Below are positions 1-11,161 of a stretch of 64,000 nt of DNA, piece by piece. The notes under the pieces are model-generated. The model ran no database searches, was not told where the DNA came from, and was given only the letters and a program-made list of their open reading frames with translations. How positions within the stretch are numbered: the first letter of the stretch is position 1; each line of letters opens with the position of its first letter. Source of the DNA: Capsicum annuum. Its lineage: Eukaryota > Streptophyta > Magnoliopsida > Solanales > Solanaceae. The position numbers and the translations under genes were made by a program. The stretch lies in assembly GCF_002878395.1 (NCBI RefSeq), contig NW_025825704.1, positions 1,480,407 to 1,544,406 on the forward strand, in the 5' to 3' direction.

Positions 1-1420
1 AAAGTTGTTCTACTACAATAAGGGAAAAGATCACTTGGATACAAATAGATTGATAAAGTGAAGTACAAAGCAACAAGAGGAATAGAGAAGTTTAAGGCTA
101 GTCTATAGCCAAACTGAGGGAATTTACTATTAAGAAACATTTCGTCCTATAGTTAATATGAGCATACTAAGAACTATTCTTGCCATTGCTGTATCTAGAA
201 GGTGGCATATCCATCAATAGATATCTATAATATTTTTTTATAAGATGACTTATATAATGGAATCTACATGGATCTTTCTCAAGGTTTTAAGAGTCAGGGG
301 GAGCGTAAGTAAGTCCGTAAACTCTCAAAATCCCTTTATGGATTGTAAATGAGCACCCAATCATAGAATGTCAAACTCAGTAAAGTATGAATTCAAACAG
401 AGTCAGTATGATCACTCTTTGTACTTGAAGAAAACAAAAACTTGGATAATAGTTATTGTAGTATATATAGATTATATCCTAGTTACATAAGACAACTTGG
501 ACTAAATTATCGAGACCAAGATTGCCCTGTATAAAGTCTTCATAATAAAAGATCTGGGAGAACTAAAGTACTTTCTGAGAATTGAGTTTGCCAGATCAGA
601 AAAAGACATTGTAATTCACCAAAGGAAGTATGTGTTGGAACTTATTCAGGAACAAAGTCTAAGTACAGCAAAGCCAAGTACAATTCCTATGGACACCATC
701 ACTAAGTTGACAACCAATGATTATGATGAGCATTATAAAAGTTCATAGGACACTAAAGATGATCTATTAGCTGATCCACGTATATATCAGAGGATTATTG
801 GTTGGATTTTATATCTCATAGTGACTAGACATGATACATCATATAGTGTGCAGACTTTGAGTTTGTTCATGCAACAATCAAAACACTCTCATCTTTATGC
901 AACACTAAAAATTATTAGACATGTAAAGACAAATACAGGTCAAGAACTACTACTTTAAAGGAACAAAGAAAATATTTTAACTGCATATTGTGATATAGAC
1001 TAGGCTGCATACAATATCACAAAGAAATCATTCATAGGCTTTGTAATCAAATTTGGTGGTTCTTGATCTCATGAAAGTTCAAGAAGCAATCTACAATTTT
1101 AAGGAGCTCAATAAAAGTTGAGTGCATGCGCCTAGATTTATTGTGTCTAAACTAACCTAGTTTATCAAAGATTTTGATGTTCATCTTCAACTACTAGTCA
1201 CAATATTTAGTGATAGCAAATAAGATTTAAAAATGTCATCTAATCCTATTTAATCATTAGAGAACTAAGAACATAGAGATAGATTATCATTTTGTAAGGA
1301 TTTTGCAGGGACTAATTAAGACTGAGTATATCCTAACTAGTAATCAACCATAAGATGCACTGACCAAGATTGTAAATAGAGCCCACCATGAATATCTTGT
1401 ATCCAACCTTGATGTTCATA
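1..1420 (+). pseudogene. Ty1/copia pol remnant (reverse transcriptase and RNase H)
   Basis: Decayed copia-type pol, cut by the window edge. Translated pieces in order: a 5' RT part around 230-420 (SQYDHSLYLKK), the YxDD box at 464-475 now read as Y-I-D-Y (second Asp lost), DLGELKYFLRIEF at about 550-590, QRKYVLELIQ, YQRIIGWILYL at about 787-820, then RNase H with AYCDID followed by a stop near 978. The tail at 1290-1400 still resembles the copia end (IKTEY, ALTKIVNRA). Many in-frame stops and shifts. In an intact element this protein copies the RNA into cDNA. No gag, protease or integrase lies in the window and no LTR pair was recognised. The family is clear; the 3' boundary is approximate. 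Confidence 0.9.
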
Positions 1421-1589
1421 AATCCTTATCACACCACACTCAATGTAATATAACAGTTATAAGACAATGAAACAATAAATATTATTAGTGTTCTAAGTCA
1501 TCTCATTAACGTATTGTCAGTTAAATAATTTGGAGCCTATAGACTAACTAGATGTAGCCTATGTAATCATACTACATAGTTTAAGCAAA

Positions 1590-1590
<1 letters not shown>
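1421..1590. other. Spacer after the copia remnant
   Basis: This may hold the copia polypurine tract and the start of its 3' LTR, but I see no partner copy in the window to define one. No coding trace. Confidence 0.4.
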
Positions 1591-1621
<31 letters not shown>

Positions 1622-1790
1622 TATATAGTTTAATCATACTACATCCTATATATATATATACTATATATATATATATATAGTATATACTATATACTACATA
1701 CTATATATATACTATATATATATATAAAAAAAGTATATACTATATACTACATAGTTTAATCTAAGTATATATATACTATATATATTTATC
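1591..1790. repeat. Imperfect TA microsatellite
   Basis: A 30-bp pure TA run at 1591-1620 is followed by several shorter TA runs broken by the word actacatagtttaa, which recurs near 1571, 1625 and 1749. The tract is rich in self-complementary stretches. It is probably slippage-expanded low-complexity DNA. Confidence 0.9.
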
Positions 1791-1795
1791 AACGT

Positions 1796-1985
1796 CTATA
1801 GGGGAGTAACTTGTGGTAGGGCCACTGTACACACACTGACAGCAACTGTAGTTGCCCCCGCACTACTAGTATTTACAACCTGATAAGTAGAACTATTAAT
1901 ATTAAACAACATTAATGTTTGAGAAAACATCCTTATCCTAACTTTTCGACATGATAAATCTCCATTCTTGTCAGCCTGTAAAATA
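1796..1985 (-). other. Open stretch with an acceptor-like site, possible captured exon
   Basis: On the minus strand an open frame runs from about 1985 to 1799. It begins just after a T-rich tract ending in tattttacag, which looks like a 3' splice acceptor, and reads GCTGACAAGAATGG onward. The peptide (ADKNGDLSCRKVRI, later AGATTVAVSVCTVALPQ) is not a retrotransposon domain I know. It could be a fragment of a host gene carried by a transposon, or chance. Only 60-odd codons and no second exon seen. Confidence 0.15.
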
Positions 1986-1990
1986 TTCAA

Positions 1991-2317
1991 AAACTGTTAA
2001 TATTCATTAGAGGATTCACCATTATTAAATCTTTGATACTTCTTCCGGTATGCGCAACAAGTATCTTTAATTTTAATTTATATATAATAACATAGTGTAA
2101 TAACACAAAAATTACATTAATAATTTGAAAAAGCTTTAAACCATGATTAAAGAAATTCATAAAAAGCAAAAGTACTCAATTCATTTTACAAGAAGAAATA
2201 ATGCATATATAAAAGCTATTTTGTGATTCAAATCAATTTAGCCATCTTATTTTTCAAAAAGTAAGAGAATTATAATTTATTAAAATATATGATCATCATA
2301 CTATGTAATTTACTTCC
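1991..2317. other. AT-rich DNA with nothing recognisable
   Basis: No coding trace, repeat partner or structured RNA was seen between the open stretch and the Tat/Ogre-type LTR. Confidence 0.5.
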
Positions 2318-3840
2318 TGTCACGCCCCATTTTTCTTGCAAAAAGCAGAATTTAACGTGACAACTCTTTTTGAGATTTGTTTAAAGAATGAAGAGTCATC
2401 TCCTAACAAATTAAGATATGTTAGATTACCATTCTAGGCTAATTATGAATCGATTAATTAGTCTACATCATCAAAACTTTGGGTAAGATTTAATTTACCT
2501 CGAAAGGAAGGTGTAAGGTACCTTTTGAGGTCGACAAATGTGGTTTTCGATTGATTTTGTATTTTACGTGGGAATCCTATGTGATAAATAAAGGTCACTT
2601 AATTTATAAACTTAAGATTAGCTAAGTGATAAAGTAATGAATAAACAACACATATTTAATTATTTCTAATCATTACTTATCTAGGCAATGATAAAACAAC
2701 ACAAGAAGCAATGTAAATAGGATAAGCGAGGAGACAGAAATGACATAATTTATAAAAAAATATTTATTTATTTTATTCGGATTAACACCCAGATTATTAA
2801 TCATTATCCGACCCATTACCCAGCAGCCGTGTTATTAACGGGTGACAATATCTTATGTCACATTGTTGGAATATGCTTGGGTTACCATCATCTCCGAATG
2901 TCTACCCACCTCCCACCTAGGCGGGTTGTTATATTTAAAGGTGCGCTAAAAGAAAGGATAAAACTAGCGTTTTCGAAAATGTCTACCTGTCCCAACATAT
3001 CATCCAATAGGCGTTGGACTTTTCTACTTTGGATTTGGGTCTAGACAAATAAACTTAGGCTTCCTAGTTAGACTCAAAGCACGTCAAACACATAGGACAA
3101 TATTTAGCATATAATAATCTCAAATAGGCCTCTTATTTAATTTGGTGTTGGTTAAGGCGATTAGCATGTGAAGACAAATAATTATTTGTTTTTTGTATAG
3201 TTAAAACCTATAGGCATGATGTCTAGCATTCAAAGACGATTTGACAAGTTTAAAGCATTAAAGATGTTAACAAACGTGATGGTCTCATTGACGAATATAA
3301 ATAAACATTGTCAAAATATCAAGCTGAAAATCTTTACATAATTTTTATAAAAATGACTTCTGGTTGAAATATCCTGCACATGTTGGGGACTGATTGTCAT
3401 GTCAACTTAAATGTTCTAAGACTAATCGGAAATGCTGAAAATTGATACATAGCAAATGTTAATATGCTGAAACTCAATTTAAACTCAATTTCAACATGCC
3501 GAAAAGTGACAAAATGCTGAAAATTATTTCTTAATGATGAAAGTCCAATTAAAGTATTGGAAATTAATATTAATATGCCGGAACATGATTTTATATGCAG
3601 GAAATTAATATTGATATGCTGGAAAATGATTTTATATGCTGGAAATTAATATTACTATGTTGGAAGATGATTTTATATGCTGAAAAATAATTTTATAAGC
3701 TGAAAATTAATATTAATATGCTGGAAGATAGAGTTTTATATGTGGAAATTAATTTTAATATGCTGGAAATTAAGAAAAGACATGTAGTAAAATAAATGCG
3801 ATTATTGAACATTAATTATACATGTCGTGGGTTAAATTAC
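2318..3840 (-). mobile_element. Tat/Ogre-type LTR, part 1
   Basis: Starts tgtcacgcccc and matches 26692-27150 over about 450 bp (shared phrases: gacaactctttt, gataagcgaggaga). In the second copy the same terminus abuts an Ogre-like primer site, which shows that this terminus is the LTR 3' end on the minus strand. No primer site lies to the left here, so this is probably a solo LTR. It is broken at 3840 by element 1 and continues at 13364. Plant Tat/Ogre LTRs are usually several kb long. Confidence 0.6.
3430..3785. repeat. AT-rich minisatellite, unit about 20-21 bp
   Basis: Degenerate tandem copies of two alternating units, close to tatgctggaaattaatat and tatgctggaaaatgatttta, giving a higher-order period of about 41 bp. 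The same words (catgctt, tatgttgg) reappear after 13364, so the array was interrupted by the gypsy element at 3841-13363. Confidence 0.85.
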
Positions 3841-4423
3841 TGTCACAACTCGAACCAGGGCCTGACCGTGACAGGTATCTCAAGTCCCACGTGGACCGGA
3901 GATCACCGCCTGCGCCTAACCAACCAAACACACCACACACCAAGGTCGGATGAATTCCAACCATATAACAAGATAGCATACTATAGCCTAAGAAAGTTTT
4001 AAATGCATATCCATAACCAACCACCACCGATCGGCCAAAAGACCGACTGGCACCGCCCAATAGCCTCAGTAATCTAAAAAAACCTTCCAAATAATGATCC
4101 AAAACTGAATATCAATAAAGTGTCGGGACATGCGCCCGATAATAGCCAAAAATAAGTCTAAGACATAAGAGGAACAAAAAATGAATTGAAGACTTCCGAT
4201 GTATGGAAGCTCATCACTTCAATGTCAATGAATGAGCTGATCTCGAATCCTAATTACTGAGCAAGAGAAGTAGAAGTATGGTCAATCGTTGCATCATATG
4301 GGAATACAATGTTCGAAGATGGTTAGCGGGGTGAATGCTAGCATTTAACTCAGGAATAAGGATAACATAATGACATGATCAACAGTTTAACATTATTCAA
4401 AAACCAATGCACATAATCAAATA

Positions 4424-4490
4424 CATATACATATACATATATATATGTGTATATATATATGTGTGTGTGTGTATGTATGTATATATATCA
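4424..4490. repeat. TA/TG microsatellite in LTR
   Basis: Runs of catata, ta, tg and tgta. The partner LTR has a shorter pure AT run at about 11750-11771, so the length changed after insertion. Confidence 0.85.
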
Positions 4491-5805
4491 TATGCCGAGA
4501 TAGGGAACAAGGCTTAACATGCTTGTCAAAACTTTTAGCCTGGATTGTGTAGCTCAATCTTCATATAATAGTACCCACGTGCTACATGAGCCCCAGATCT
4601 TATCCCTTGGTCGGGCCCCAGTGCGTGTAGCTACACGAAATGGAGAATAATATCATATATATGAACACGGAGGACTCGAACCTCCCAACATATACCAAGG
4701 TCACTTAAGCGCCCAATCATATAATGATTTACGGGGAACTCAAACCTCCCTAATCATGAAATAATAATGAGGGGGACTCGAACCTGCCTGGTCACTTTAA
4801 CCCCTATGTCTGCAAATGCGATTTTCAGTATTTTTTACTTGGACCTTCACTTTCATGACTCAACTACATGACCCTTATTAGAGCCCAATTAAAATAAGTA
4901 TCACACATTCCCATTTATTTAACCACATTCCACGTCAATACATACATTGTTGGTATCGTCATACCAACTACACTTGTAAGGTAAAAACAACATGCCCAAA
5001 ATAATTCCCATTAACTTGAAGAAAACTAATCTCTTTGTTCATTAATACAGGGAGGGAGACACTGACTCCCTTGGATCATTAAATAATATCATTGTGTTTC
5101 GAATACCTCTTTATATCATGCAACAATTCATGACTAGTTCAAATTTTTGCAAATTCCCACAGTTCTCATAATTAAAACCAATTTCACATTATGGGGTTTG
5201 GTACATAACCACTTCAAAAGTCACAAGTTTAGGAAAATCACAATTCCCTAGTTCTTTCATTATACCCATGCACCCACAAGTTCATTAAAGCATGAAAATC
5301 ATATATAAACCATGAGAAGCATTGTTCAATTCATAAATATTCAAATCCCCCAACCTTTGTTTCAAAACCAACATAAACATTACATGGATAATACTTTAAA
5401 ACATATGCTTTTACAATATTAACAATGATGGAGAAGTAACATGTTTGAAATAATAAGATGTATGGAGAGAAGTCACCCTTGAAAGCCCTAATTGATCAAC
5501 TTCTTAAAAATCCTAAGTGTTCTTGACCTTGAGGATTTGAGAGTGTTTAGAAGTTACTTTGATGTGTTTATGAGGGATAATGATACCCTAATGGGGTTAT
5601 AAGACATGGGTTTCAAGTTGGGTAAGAGGAAAAATGTCTAGAATGCCCTTAACTTAAAAGCTAAAAAGAAGTCATCTTTGATTATGAGTCAACTATCGAC
5701 TCGTAACCACTTCTTAAGACTCTTCACCACAAGCCATTACTAGGGAAATACCACCAAGTCAATATACACTGTTGACCTTACAACTTAGCCACAGGAACCG
5801 AAATG

Positions 5806-5828
5806 GGACCCTACGACTCGTAGGGTCC
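5806..5828. repeat. Perfect 11+1+11 palindrome in the upstream part of the LTR
   Basis: Left arm ggaccctacga, central c, right arm tcgtagggtcc, all matched. A weaker copy lies at 6001-6017 (ccctatga-c-ttataggg). In element sense both are within the first few hundred bases of the LTR, where U3 regulatory sites are expected. The partner copy near 13098 is degraded. Function is unknown. Confidence 0.8.
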
Positions 5829-6086
5829 AGTCGTAGTCAACACAGAACCCAAAATGGGACTTACACTGGACATCCTACGATTACACCTAATAATTCATAA
5901 AGTATCCTTATAGATCTTAGTGAGACACTAGTACTCTGAGCAAAATCTCACCACAAACTTACTAGTTGGTTATGACTCATCCCATCAACTCGTTAGGACA
6001 CCCTATGACTTATAGGGTCCAGTCGTAACTAGGGCAGTAAGTTTAAACTCAAAAAAATTTTAAGGGACAAAATATGGGGTGTTTCA

Positions 6087-6100
6087 ATTCTCACCCACTT
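6087..6100 (-). other. Element 1 polypurine tract
   Basis: On the minus strand the bases before the 3' LTR read agtgggtgagaat. This purine-rich run is where plus-strand DNA synthesis would start. Further upstream is the phrase cattcgaggatgaa, shared with element 2 at 21860. Confidence 0.75.
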
Positions 6101-6267
6101 GGATTATTCATCCTCGAATGATGGGTCAAGGCAATTACTAGCATGATTTGACTCCATATACCTGTACTCTTACCTTTAACAAAGACAGAAAACAAAGATG
6201 CCAAGGAAATCACTCTTTCCTTTAACAAAGTCAGAAAACAAAGATGTTAGGAGTAACACATACCTTA

Positions 6268-6610
6268 AGAATGATTATCTGAAGCATAAAAAAATAATGG
6301 ATACTTGGACTTCATGTCTTCTTCGGCTTCCCTAGTAGCCTCTTCATCCTTGTGGTTCCTCCATAGAACCTTTACCAAAGCTACGTCATTCGTTTGCAAC
6401 CGATGAACTTGCCGATCCAAAATTTCAATTGGGACTTCATAATATGATAAGGAATCTAAAATAACCACCTCATCTAAAGAAATAAGCATTGAAGGATCAC
6501 CCACACACTTTCTCAACATCGAAACGTGAAACACTGTATGAATGAAGCTCAAACTAGAGGGCAACTCCAATTTATATGCGACATTACCAACCCTCTTCAG
6601 CACTAAGTAT
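6268..6610 (-). pseudogene. Element 1 integrase C-terminus with chromodomain-like tail
   Basis: The longest clean coding piece of element 1, about 112 codons. It starts LKRVGNVAYKLELPSSL, continues FHVSMLRKCVGDPS and ends in EVPIEILDRQVHRL...VKVLWRN...EATREAEEDM...YPLFF, the usual end of Tekay-like gypsy Pol. In live elements this tail helps target integration to chromatin. The expected ATWE is changed to ATRE. It matches the same part of element 2 at 21280-21588. Confidence 0.88.
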
Positions 6611-7335
6611 GGGATAACATATTAGTGACTGATCTTCCCCTTTTTCTCAAACCGTATTACTCACTTCATGGGAGACACCTTTAAGAACACCTAATCGTCA
6701 AACTCAAACTCTAATTCCTTACACGTCACATCCAGTAGGACTTATGGTGACTTTGGGAGAATTTAAGCCTATCTCAAATCACCTTCACCTTCTCTATCTC
6801 TTGGTGAACCAAATTTGGGCCAAACATCTCAACCTCACCAACTTCAAACACCCAATGGGAAACCTACACCTCCTACTATACAATGCCCCAAACGAAGCCA
6901 TCCCAATACTAGAGTGGTAGCTATTATTATACGCATACTCTATAAGAGAAAAATGATCAACCCAGCTACCACCATACTCAATCAGACAAGCTTGAGGCAT
7001 ATCTTCCAATGTTTGAATAGTCCTTTATGATTGCCCACCCAACTGCGGGTGGAAAGTAGTACCAAGGATCACCTTAGTCCCCAAATATCCCTGAAATGAA
7101 TGCCAAAAGTGTGATGAGAACCGAGTACCACAATTTGACATGATAGAAACCGACACCCCATGAAACTTCACAATCACTTGGAGGAACAACTTTGCATAAT
7201 CCTCTATCGAACAATTAGTCCTCACTGGCAAGAAGTGAGCAGACTTAGTCATCCTATCCACGATGACCCAAATCGAATAAAATTGATTTCGAGATTGAGG
7301 AAGACTGGTAATGAAATCCATATTAATTATATCCT
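6611..7335 (-). pseudogene. Element 1 integrase catalytic core
   Basis: Reads MDFITSLPQSRNQFYSIWVI and TKSAHFLPVRTNCSIEDYAK (7025-7321), then, after a shift, MEDMPQACLIEYGGSWVDHF and AYNNSYHSSIGMA (6794-7009). Integrase joins cDNA ends to the chromosome with a D,D35E triad. The first Asp (in MDF) is present. The second lies in the usual SDRGT box, which here reads SNCGT (Asp to Asn and Arg to Cys, near 7130-7135), both explained by C-to-T type transitions. The Glu region is broken by the frameshift near 7020. Confidence 0.88.
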
Positions 7336-7850
7336 ATTTCTACACCGGCAGTTCCATCTCTGAGTCATCCCATCGGGCATCAAGTGCTCAACCTTCACTT
7401 GTTGCCACACCATGAATTTGGCCACAAAATTGACCACATCTCATTTTATATTATTCCACCAATAAATCTCTATAAGATCATGATACATCTTCATCATATC
7501 GAGATGAATGGTATAACATGACTCACAAGCCTCATCCAAGATCCTCTCTATGTAACCCATTACATTAGGAACACACAATATGCCTTAGTACCTTATGATA
7601 CCATCACCACTAATCTCAAAAGCTGTAACTTTTTGCTGTCCCACAACCTTCTTAATATTTATTAAGATAGGAACCAATACATGCTTCTCCTTTATTTCAT
7701 CAAAAAGTGATGACTTTGCCACCTCTTGCACGAACACACCATCGTCCTCAGAGTCCAAGAGATGAACTCCAAGGTTAGCTAAACAGTGAATATCTTTTAC
7801 CAATTCCAACTTATCCTTGTCCACATGAGCTAGAATCCCCATGGTTAACC
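7336..7850 (-). pseudogene. Element 1 integrase N-terminal and linker region
   Basis: The open piece around 7585-7850 reads [20 protein letters not shown] and ends AFEISGDGIIRY, the linker between RNase H and integrase in this family. The integrase zinc-finger region (about 7340-7580) is only faintly readable and full of stops. Confidence 0.7.
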
Positions 7851-8300
7851 TACTAAGAGAATCAAGGACCATATTAGCTTTACCTGGGTGATAGTGGAGA
7901 CTCGTGTCGTAGTCTTTCTAAAACTCAAGCCATCTTCTTTTCCTGCGATTTAACTCCTTTTAGGTGAACATATATTGGAGACTCTTATGACCAGAAAAGA
8001 TATCTACTTGGACTCCATTCAAACAGTGATGTTAAATCTTTAATACGAACACCACAACCAACAACTCTAAGTCATAAGTTGGATAATTCTTTTTATGAAC
8101 TTTCAACTGCCTTAAAGCACAGGCCACCACCCTACCATTCTGCATCAACATATAACCAAGTCCCACACGTGATGCATCGCAATAAACCAAAAATCCATCA
8201 TGCCTTCTTGAAGAGTCAAAATTGGAGCTAAAGTTAACTTATCTTTTAGATTCTCAAAAGTATCCTCACAAGCGTTAAACCATAAGAACTTTACATTTTT
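7840..8300 (-). pseudogene. Element 1 RNase H
   Basis: Reads VYCDASRVGLGYMLMQNGRV, RQLKVHKKNYPTYDLEL and, towards the end, HYHPGKANMVLDSLSRL. The domain degrades the RNA strand of the hybrid. The Asp of YCDAS is present; the usual DALS is DSLS. Stops interrupt the helix region. Confidence 0.8.
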
Positions 8301-8985
8301 TGGGTCAACTTAGTCAGTGGGGAAGCTATGGTCGAGAAACTCTCCACAAATATCTTGTAGTTGCCTGCTAAACCCAAGAAGATTCGAATGTCAATTGGAG
8401 TCGTGGAACTTGGCCACTTCATAACCACTGGAACTTTCTACGGATCCACCATGATCCCTTTACTAGAAATTACATGACCCAAAAAAGTAACAACCTTCAA
8501 CCAGAACTTGCACTTTAAAACATAGCATACAATTGTTGATCTTTGAAGGTTTTTAACATAATAGGGAGGTGATCGGCATGATCCTCCCCGCTTTTGGAAT
8601 ACAACAAAATATCATTTATAAACACGATGATAAACAAATCCAAAAACTAATGAAAAACCCTATCTATCAAGTCTATAAATACCACCGGGGCATTAGTCAG
8701 ACCAAAAGACGTGACTAGGAACTTATAATGACCCTACCGAGTTTGGAAGGAAGTCTTAGGGATATCTACCTCCCTAATCCTTAGCTGATGGTAACCCAAC
8801 CAAAGATCAATCTGAGAAAAATATCTAGCACCATGAAGATGGTCAAACAAATCATTAATCCTTGGAACAAGATACTTATTCTTTACCATATCCTTATTCA
8901 ATTGATGGTAATCTATACACATTCGAAGGGAACCATCCTTCTTATACACGAATAAAATAGGAGAACCCCACAGACACACACTAGG
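8300..8985 (-). pseudogene. Element 1 reverse transcriptase
   Basis: The N-terminal palm reads [40 protein letters not shown] and [17 protein letters not shown] (8734-8979). The active-site box, usually FIDD or YVDD, reads F-I-N-D at 8611-8622, so the first catalytic Asp is now Asn. This alone would abolish polymerase activity. The thumb region shows several stops. Confidence 0.88.
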
Positions 8986-9700
8986 ATGGATAAAATCCTT
9001 TTCAGGAAGGTTTTTTAATTACTCCTTAAGCTCTTTCAACTTAGTCGGACCCATTCTATAAGGAGGGATGGAGATAGGATGAGTGTCTAGAATAAGGTCA
9101 ATCCTAAAATCAATCTCCCTATCGGGAGGAATACAAGGAAGATCATCAAGAAAAACCTCAGGGTATTCATTAACCATGGGAATGGATTTTAAGAAAGGAC
9201 CCTCAAAGTTAGAATCTTTGACCCAGACCAAATGGTAAAGATATCCCTTGGAAATCAATTTCCGAGCTCTAAGGTATGATATTAATCTTTCCTTAGGAAC
9301 TAGAGAACCTCCTTCCCACTTAATGACTGGCTTATTAAGGAATTTAAACATGAACTTATGAGTTTGACAATCTAAGGAGGCATAACACGAGGGCAACCAA
9401 TCTATCACCATTATGACATAAAAATCAACTATGTCTAACTTTATCAGATCTTCCAGAGTTTCTCTACAACCCAAAAGACACCACACAACCCCTATAGACT
9501 CTTTTAGTAACCAATAAATCACCCGTAGGGGTAGAAACAAAAAAAGGATCAGGATACACTCGGGATCGAAACCAAAATATACAACCACAAATGGGGTCAC
9601 ATAAGAAAAAGTAGACCCCAGATTAAGCAAGCAATACACATCAAGAGAAAAGAGCCGTAACATACTAGTGACAACATTGGGAGATGCCTTAGAGTCCTGG
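8986..9700 (-). pseudogene. Element 1 aspartic protease and PR-RT linker
   Basis: A 214-codon open piece covers the end of the protease and the linker to RT. The catalytic DPGS(T) motif reads NLGST (about 9605-9640), followed by FSYVTPFVVVYFGF as expected for this family. The linker has VNEYPEVFLDDLPCIPPDRE and SIPPYRMGPTKLKELKE, which leads into RT. The catalytic Asp is lost. The start at 9663 is not a genuine start codon. Confidence 0.85.
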
Positions 9701-10760
9701 AGGGTAGCAGGAGCATATAAGTGATTTTGGCTAGTGCCGGTATCAGAAGTAGAAGTAGCACCCTTTGGTATAGGAGCTGATGAAGTGGCATAAGAATATT
9801 ATTTTCTTCTGGAGCAATCTTAGAAGGATAATCCCTCTACAAATGGCCAATCTTTCCATATTTAAAACACCTATTCCTCCCCTCTTCATAAAACTCATGG
9901 TACACCTGCCCGCAGAATCTACAAGGAGGATATGATGGAGAGGACTGATCCCCACCAGCCTGATATTAGGCACTTTATGCCCTAAACCCATTATTATGTT
10001 GAGATAGGGAGAAATAGCCATAGAGTAGGAACCAAAACTCCTTATTTTTTCTTAGACCACTTTTCACCATCTCTACCACTCACTGCTGACCCCACCCAGA
10101 TTAGAAAATCTAAACTTCTTACTCTACCTCTCCCTATCTCTGCTTGCTTCTTATTTTTTTTCTCAACCTATTGCATATACATAGTAAATATAGAGATATA
10201 CATATCTTTATTCATCAAGGCAGCCTTACTCTTAAGAATCAAATCATAGGACAACCTAAAAGCAAATTTCCCTATTCTAGCTGTCCTGCTAGACACTAAC
10301 TCAGGAGCATATCGAGACAATTAATGGAATTTCAAGGCATACTCCTTGACCATTATCCTACCTTGCTTCAGATTAACAAACTCTTCCTCTTTCGCATCCG
10401 TCAGCTCCTGAGAAAAAAAGCAGTCTAGAAAAGCACTAAAGAAATTATCCTACAATATGGATTCAACATTGTCTCCTCAATAATGTTTCCATTCTTCATA
10501 CCATTGGTATGGTATATCCTTCAGTTGATATAGAGTGACTTATAAACCCTCTATATTAGAAGCATGCATCACAAGAAAGATCTTCTCTATCTGATCTATA
10601 AAGTTTTGAGGATTTTCCTTAACTTTAGATACAGTGAACACAGAAGGACTTAACCTCATAAACTGGCCAACCCTTGTAGCCTCAGAAGATGGGGTAACAA
10701 AAGCTACAAGCTCAGACTGAGAAGCTACCAACTGAGCCAACATATGAATAAATTGATGAA
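9700..10760 (-). pseudogene. Element 1 gag with decayed zinc knuckle
   Basis: Gag would coat the genomic RNA. Its N-terminal part is clearest at 10540-10743 (VGQFMRLSPSVFTVSKVKEN, then PQNFIDQIEKIFLVMHAS). The zinc knuckle lies at 9840-9869 and reads C-F-K-Y-G-K-I-G-H-L then a stop, so the second Cys is Tyr and the last Cys is gone. The region between is broken by shifts. Confidence 0.82.
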
Positions 10761-11140
10761 ATTATGCATTTCACATATCAACTTGAGGATACTGAGAAGG
10801 ACTAGAAGGGACCGGTGGAACTCCAGAAGGGCAATTAGGAACTGGACCCGTAGACCTAGTTTATACCCTATAAGCAGAGTATGTCCCATCAGCATTATCC
10901 CAAGTGGGACAAAGGAGTTTCCATGAGTGTCAGATCATTTGGAAGACATGATCAGAAAAATGAACAAATAGGAATTTGAGGAGGTTCAAGTTATTAGACT
11001 CTATAGCTTGAAATAGATCAATAAGAAAGAAAAATATGCCTAAATATTTTGTAGCCTCTCCCTTATAAGTGTGTTGTGCTACATACCCATAAATGAAATT
11101 TAACTTGATAGGACTTTGTTGGACACCCAATGACACTAAA
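10761..11140 (-). other. Element 1 leader
   Basis: Untranslated region between the primer site and gag. No reading frame of note. The phrase gtagcctctcccttataagtgtg at 11050-11073 is nearly repeated in the leader of element 4 near 52332-52354, showing that the two families are related. Confidence 0.6.
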
Positions 11141-11159
11141 CCTAGGCTCTAATAACACC
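11141..11159 (-). other. Element 1 primer binding site, initiator-Met tRNA
   Basis: The minus strand reads GTGTTATTAGAGCCTAGG next to the 5' LTR. The canonical plant site is TGGTATCAGAGCC, complementary to the 3' end of initiator tRNA-Met; three positions have drifted. Confidence 0.82.
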
Positions 11160-11161
11160 TT

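Larger units (their letters stand above)
3841..6086 (-). repeat. Element 1 left LTR (3' LTR in element sense)
   Basis: 2246 bp, starts tgtcacaact and ends ggtgtttca on the plus strand, so it is TG...CA in element sense. It aligns end to end with 11162-13363. It contains a TA/TG microsatellite (about 4424-4490) and a CGACT/AGTCG-rich upstream segment near 5690-6030. Confidence 0.92.

Noticed and set aside
3812..4102. 96-codon open frame on the minus strand
   Set aside because: It runs through the terminus of the element 1 LTR into the flanking minisatellite, so it did not exist before insertion.
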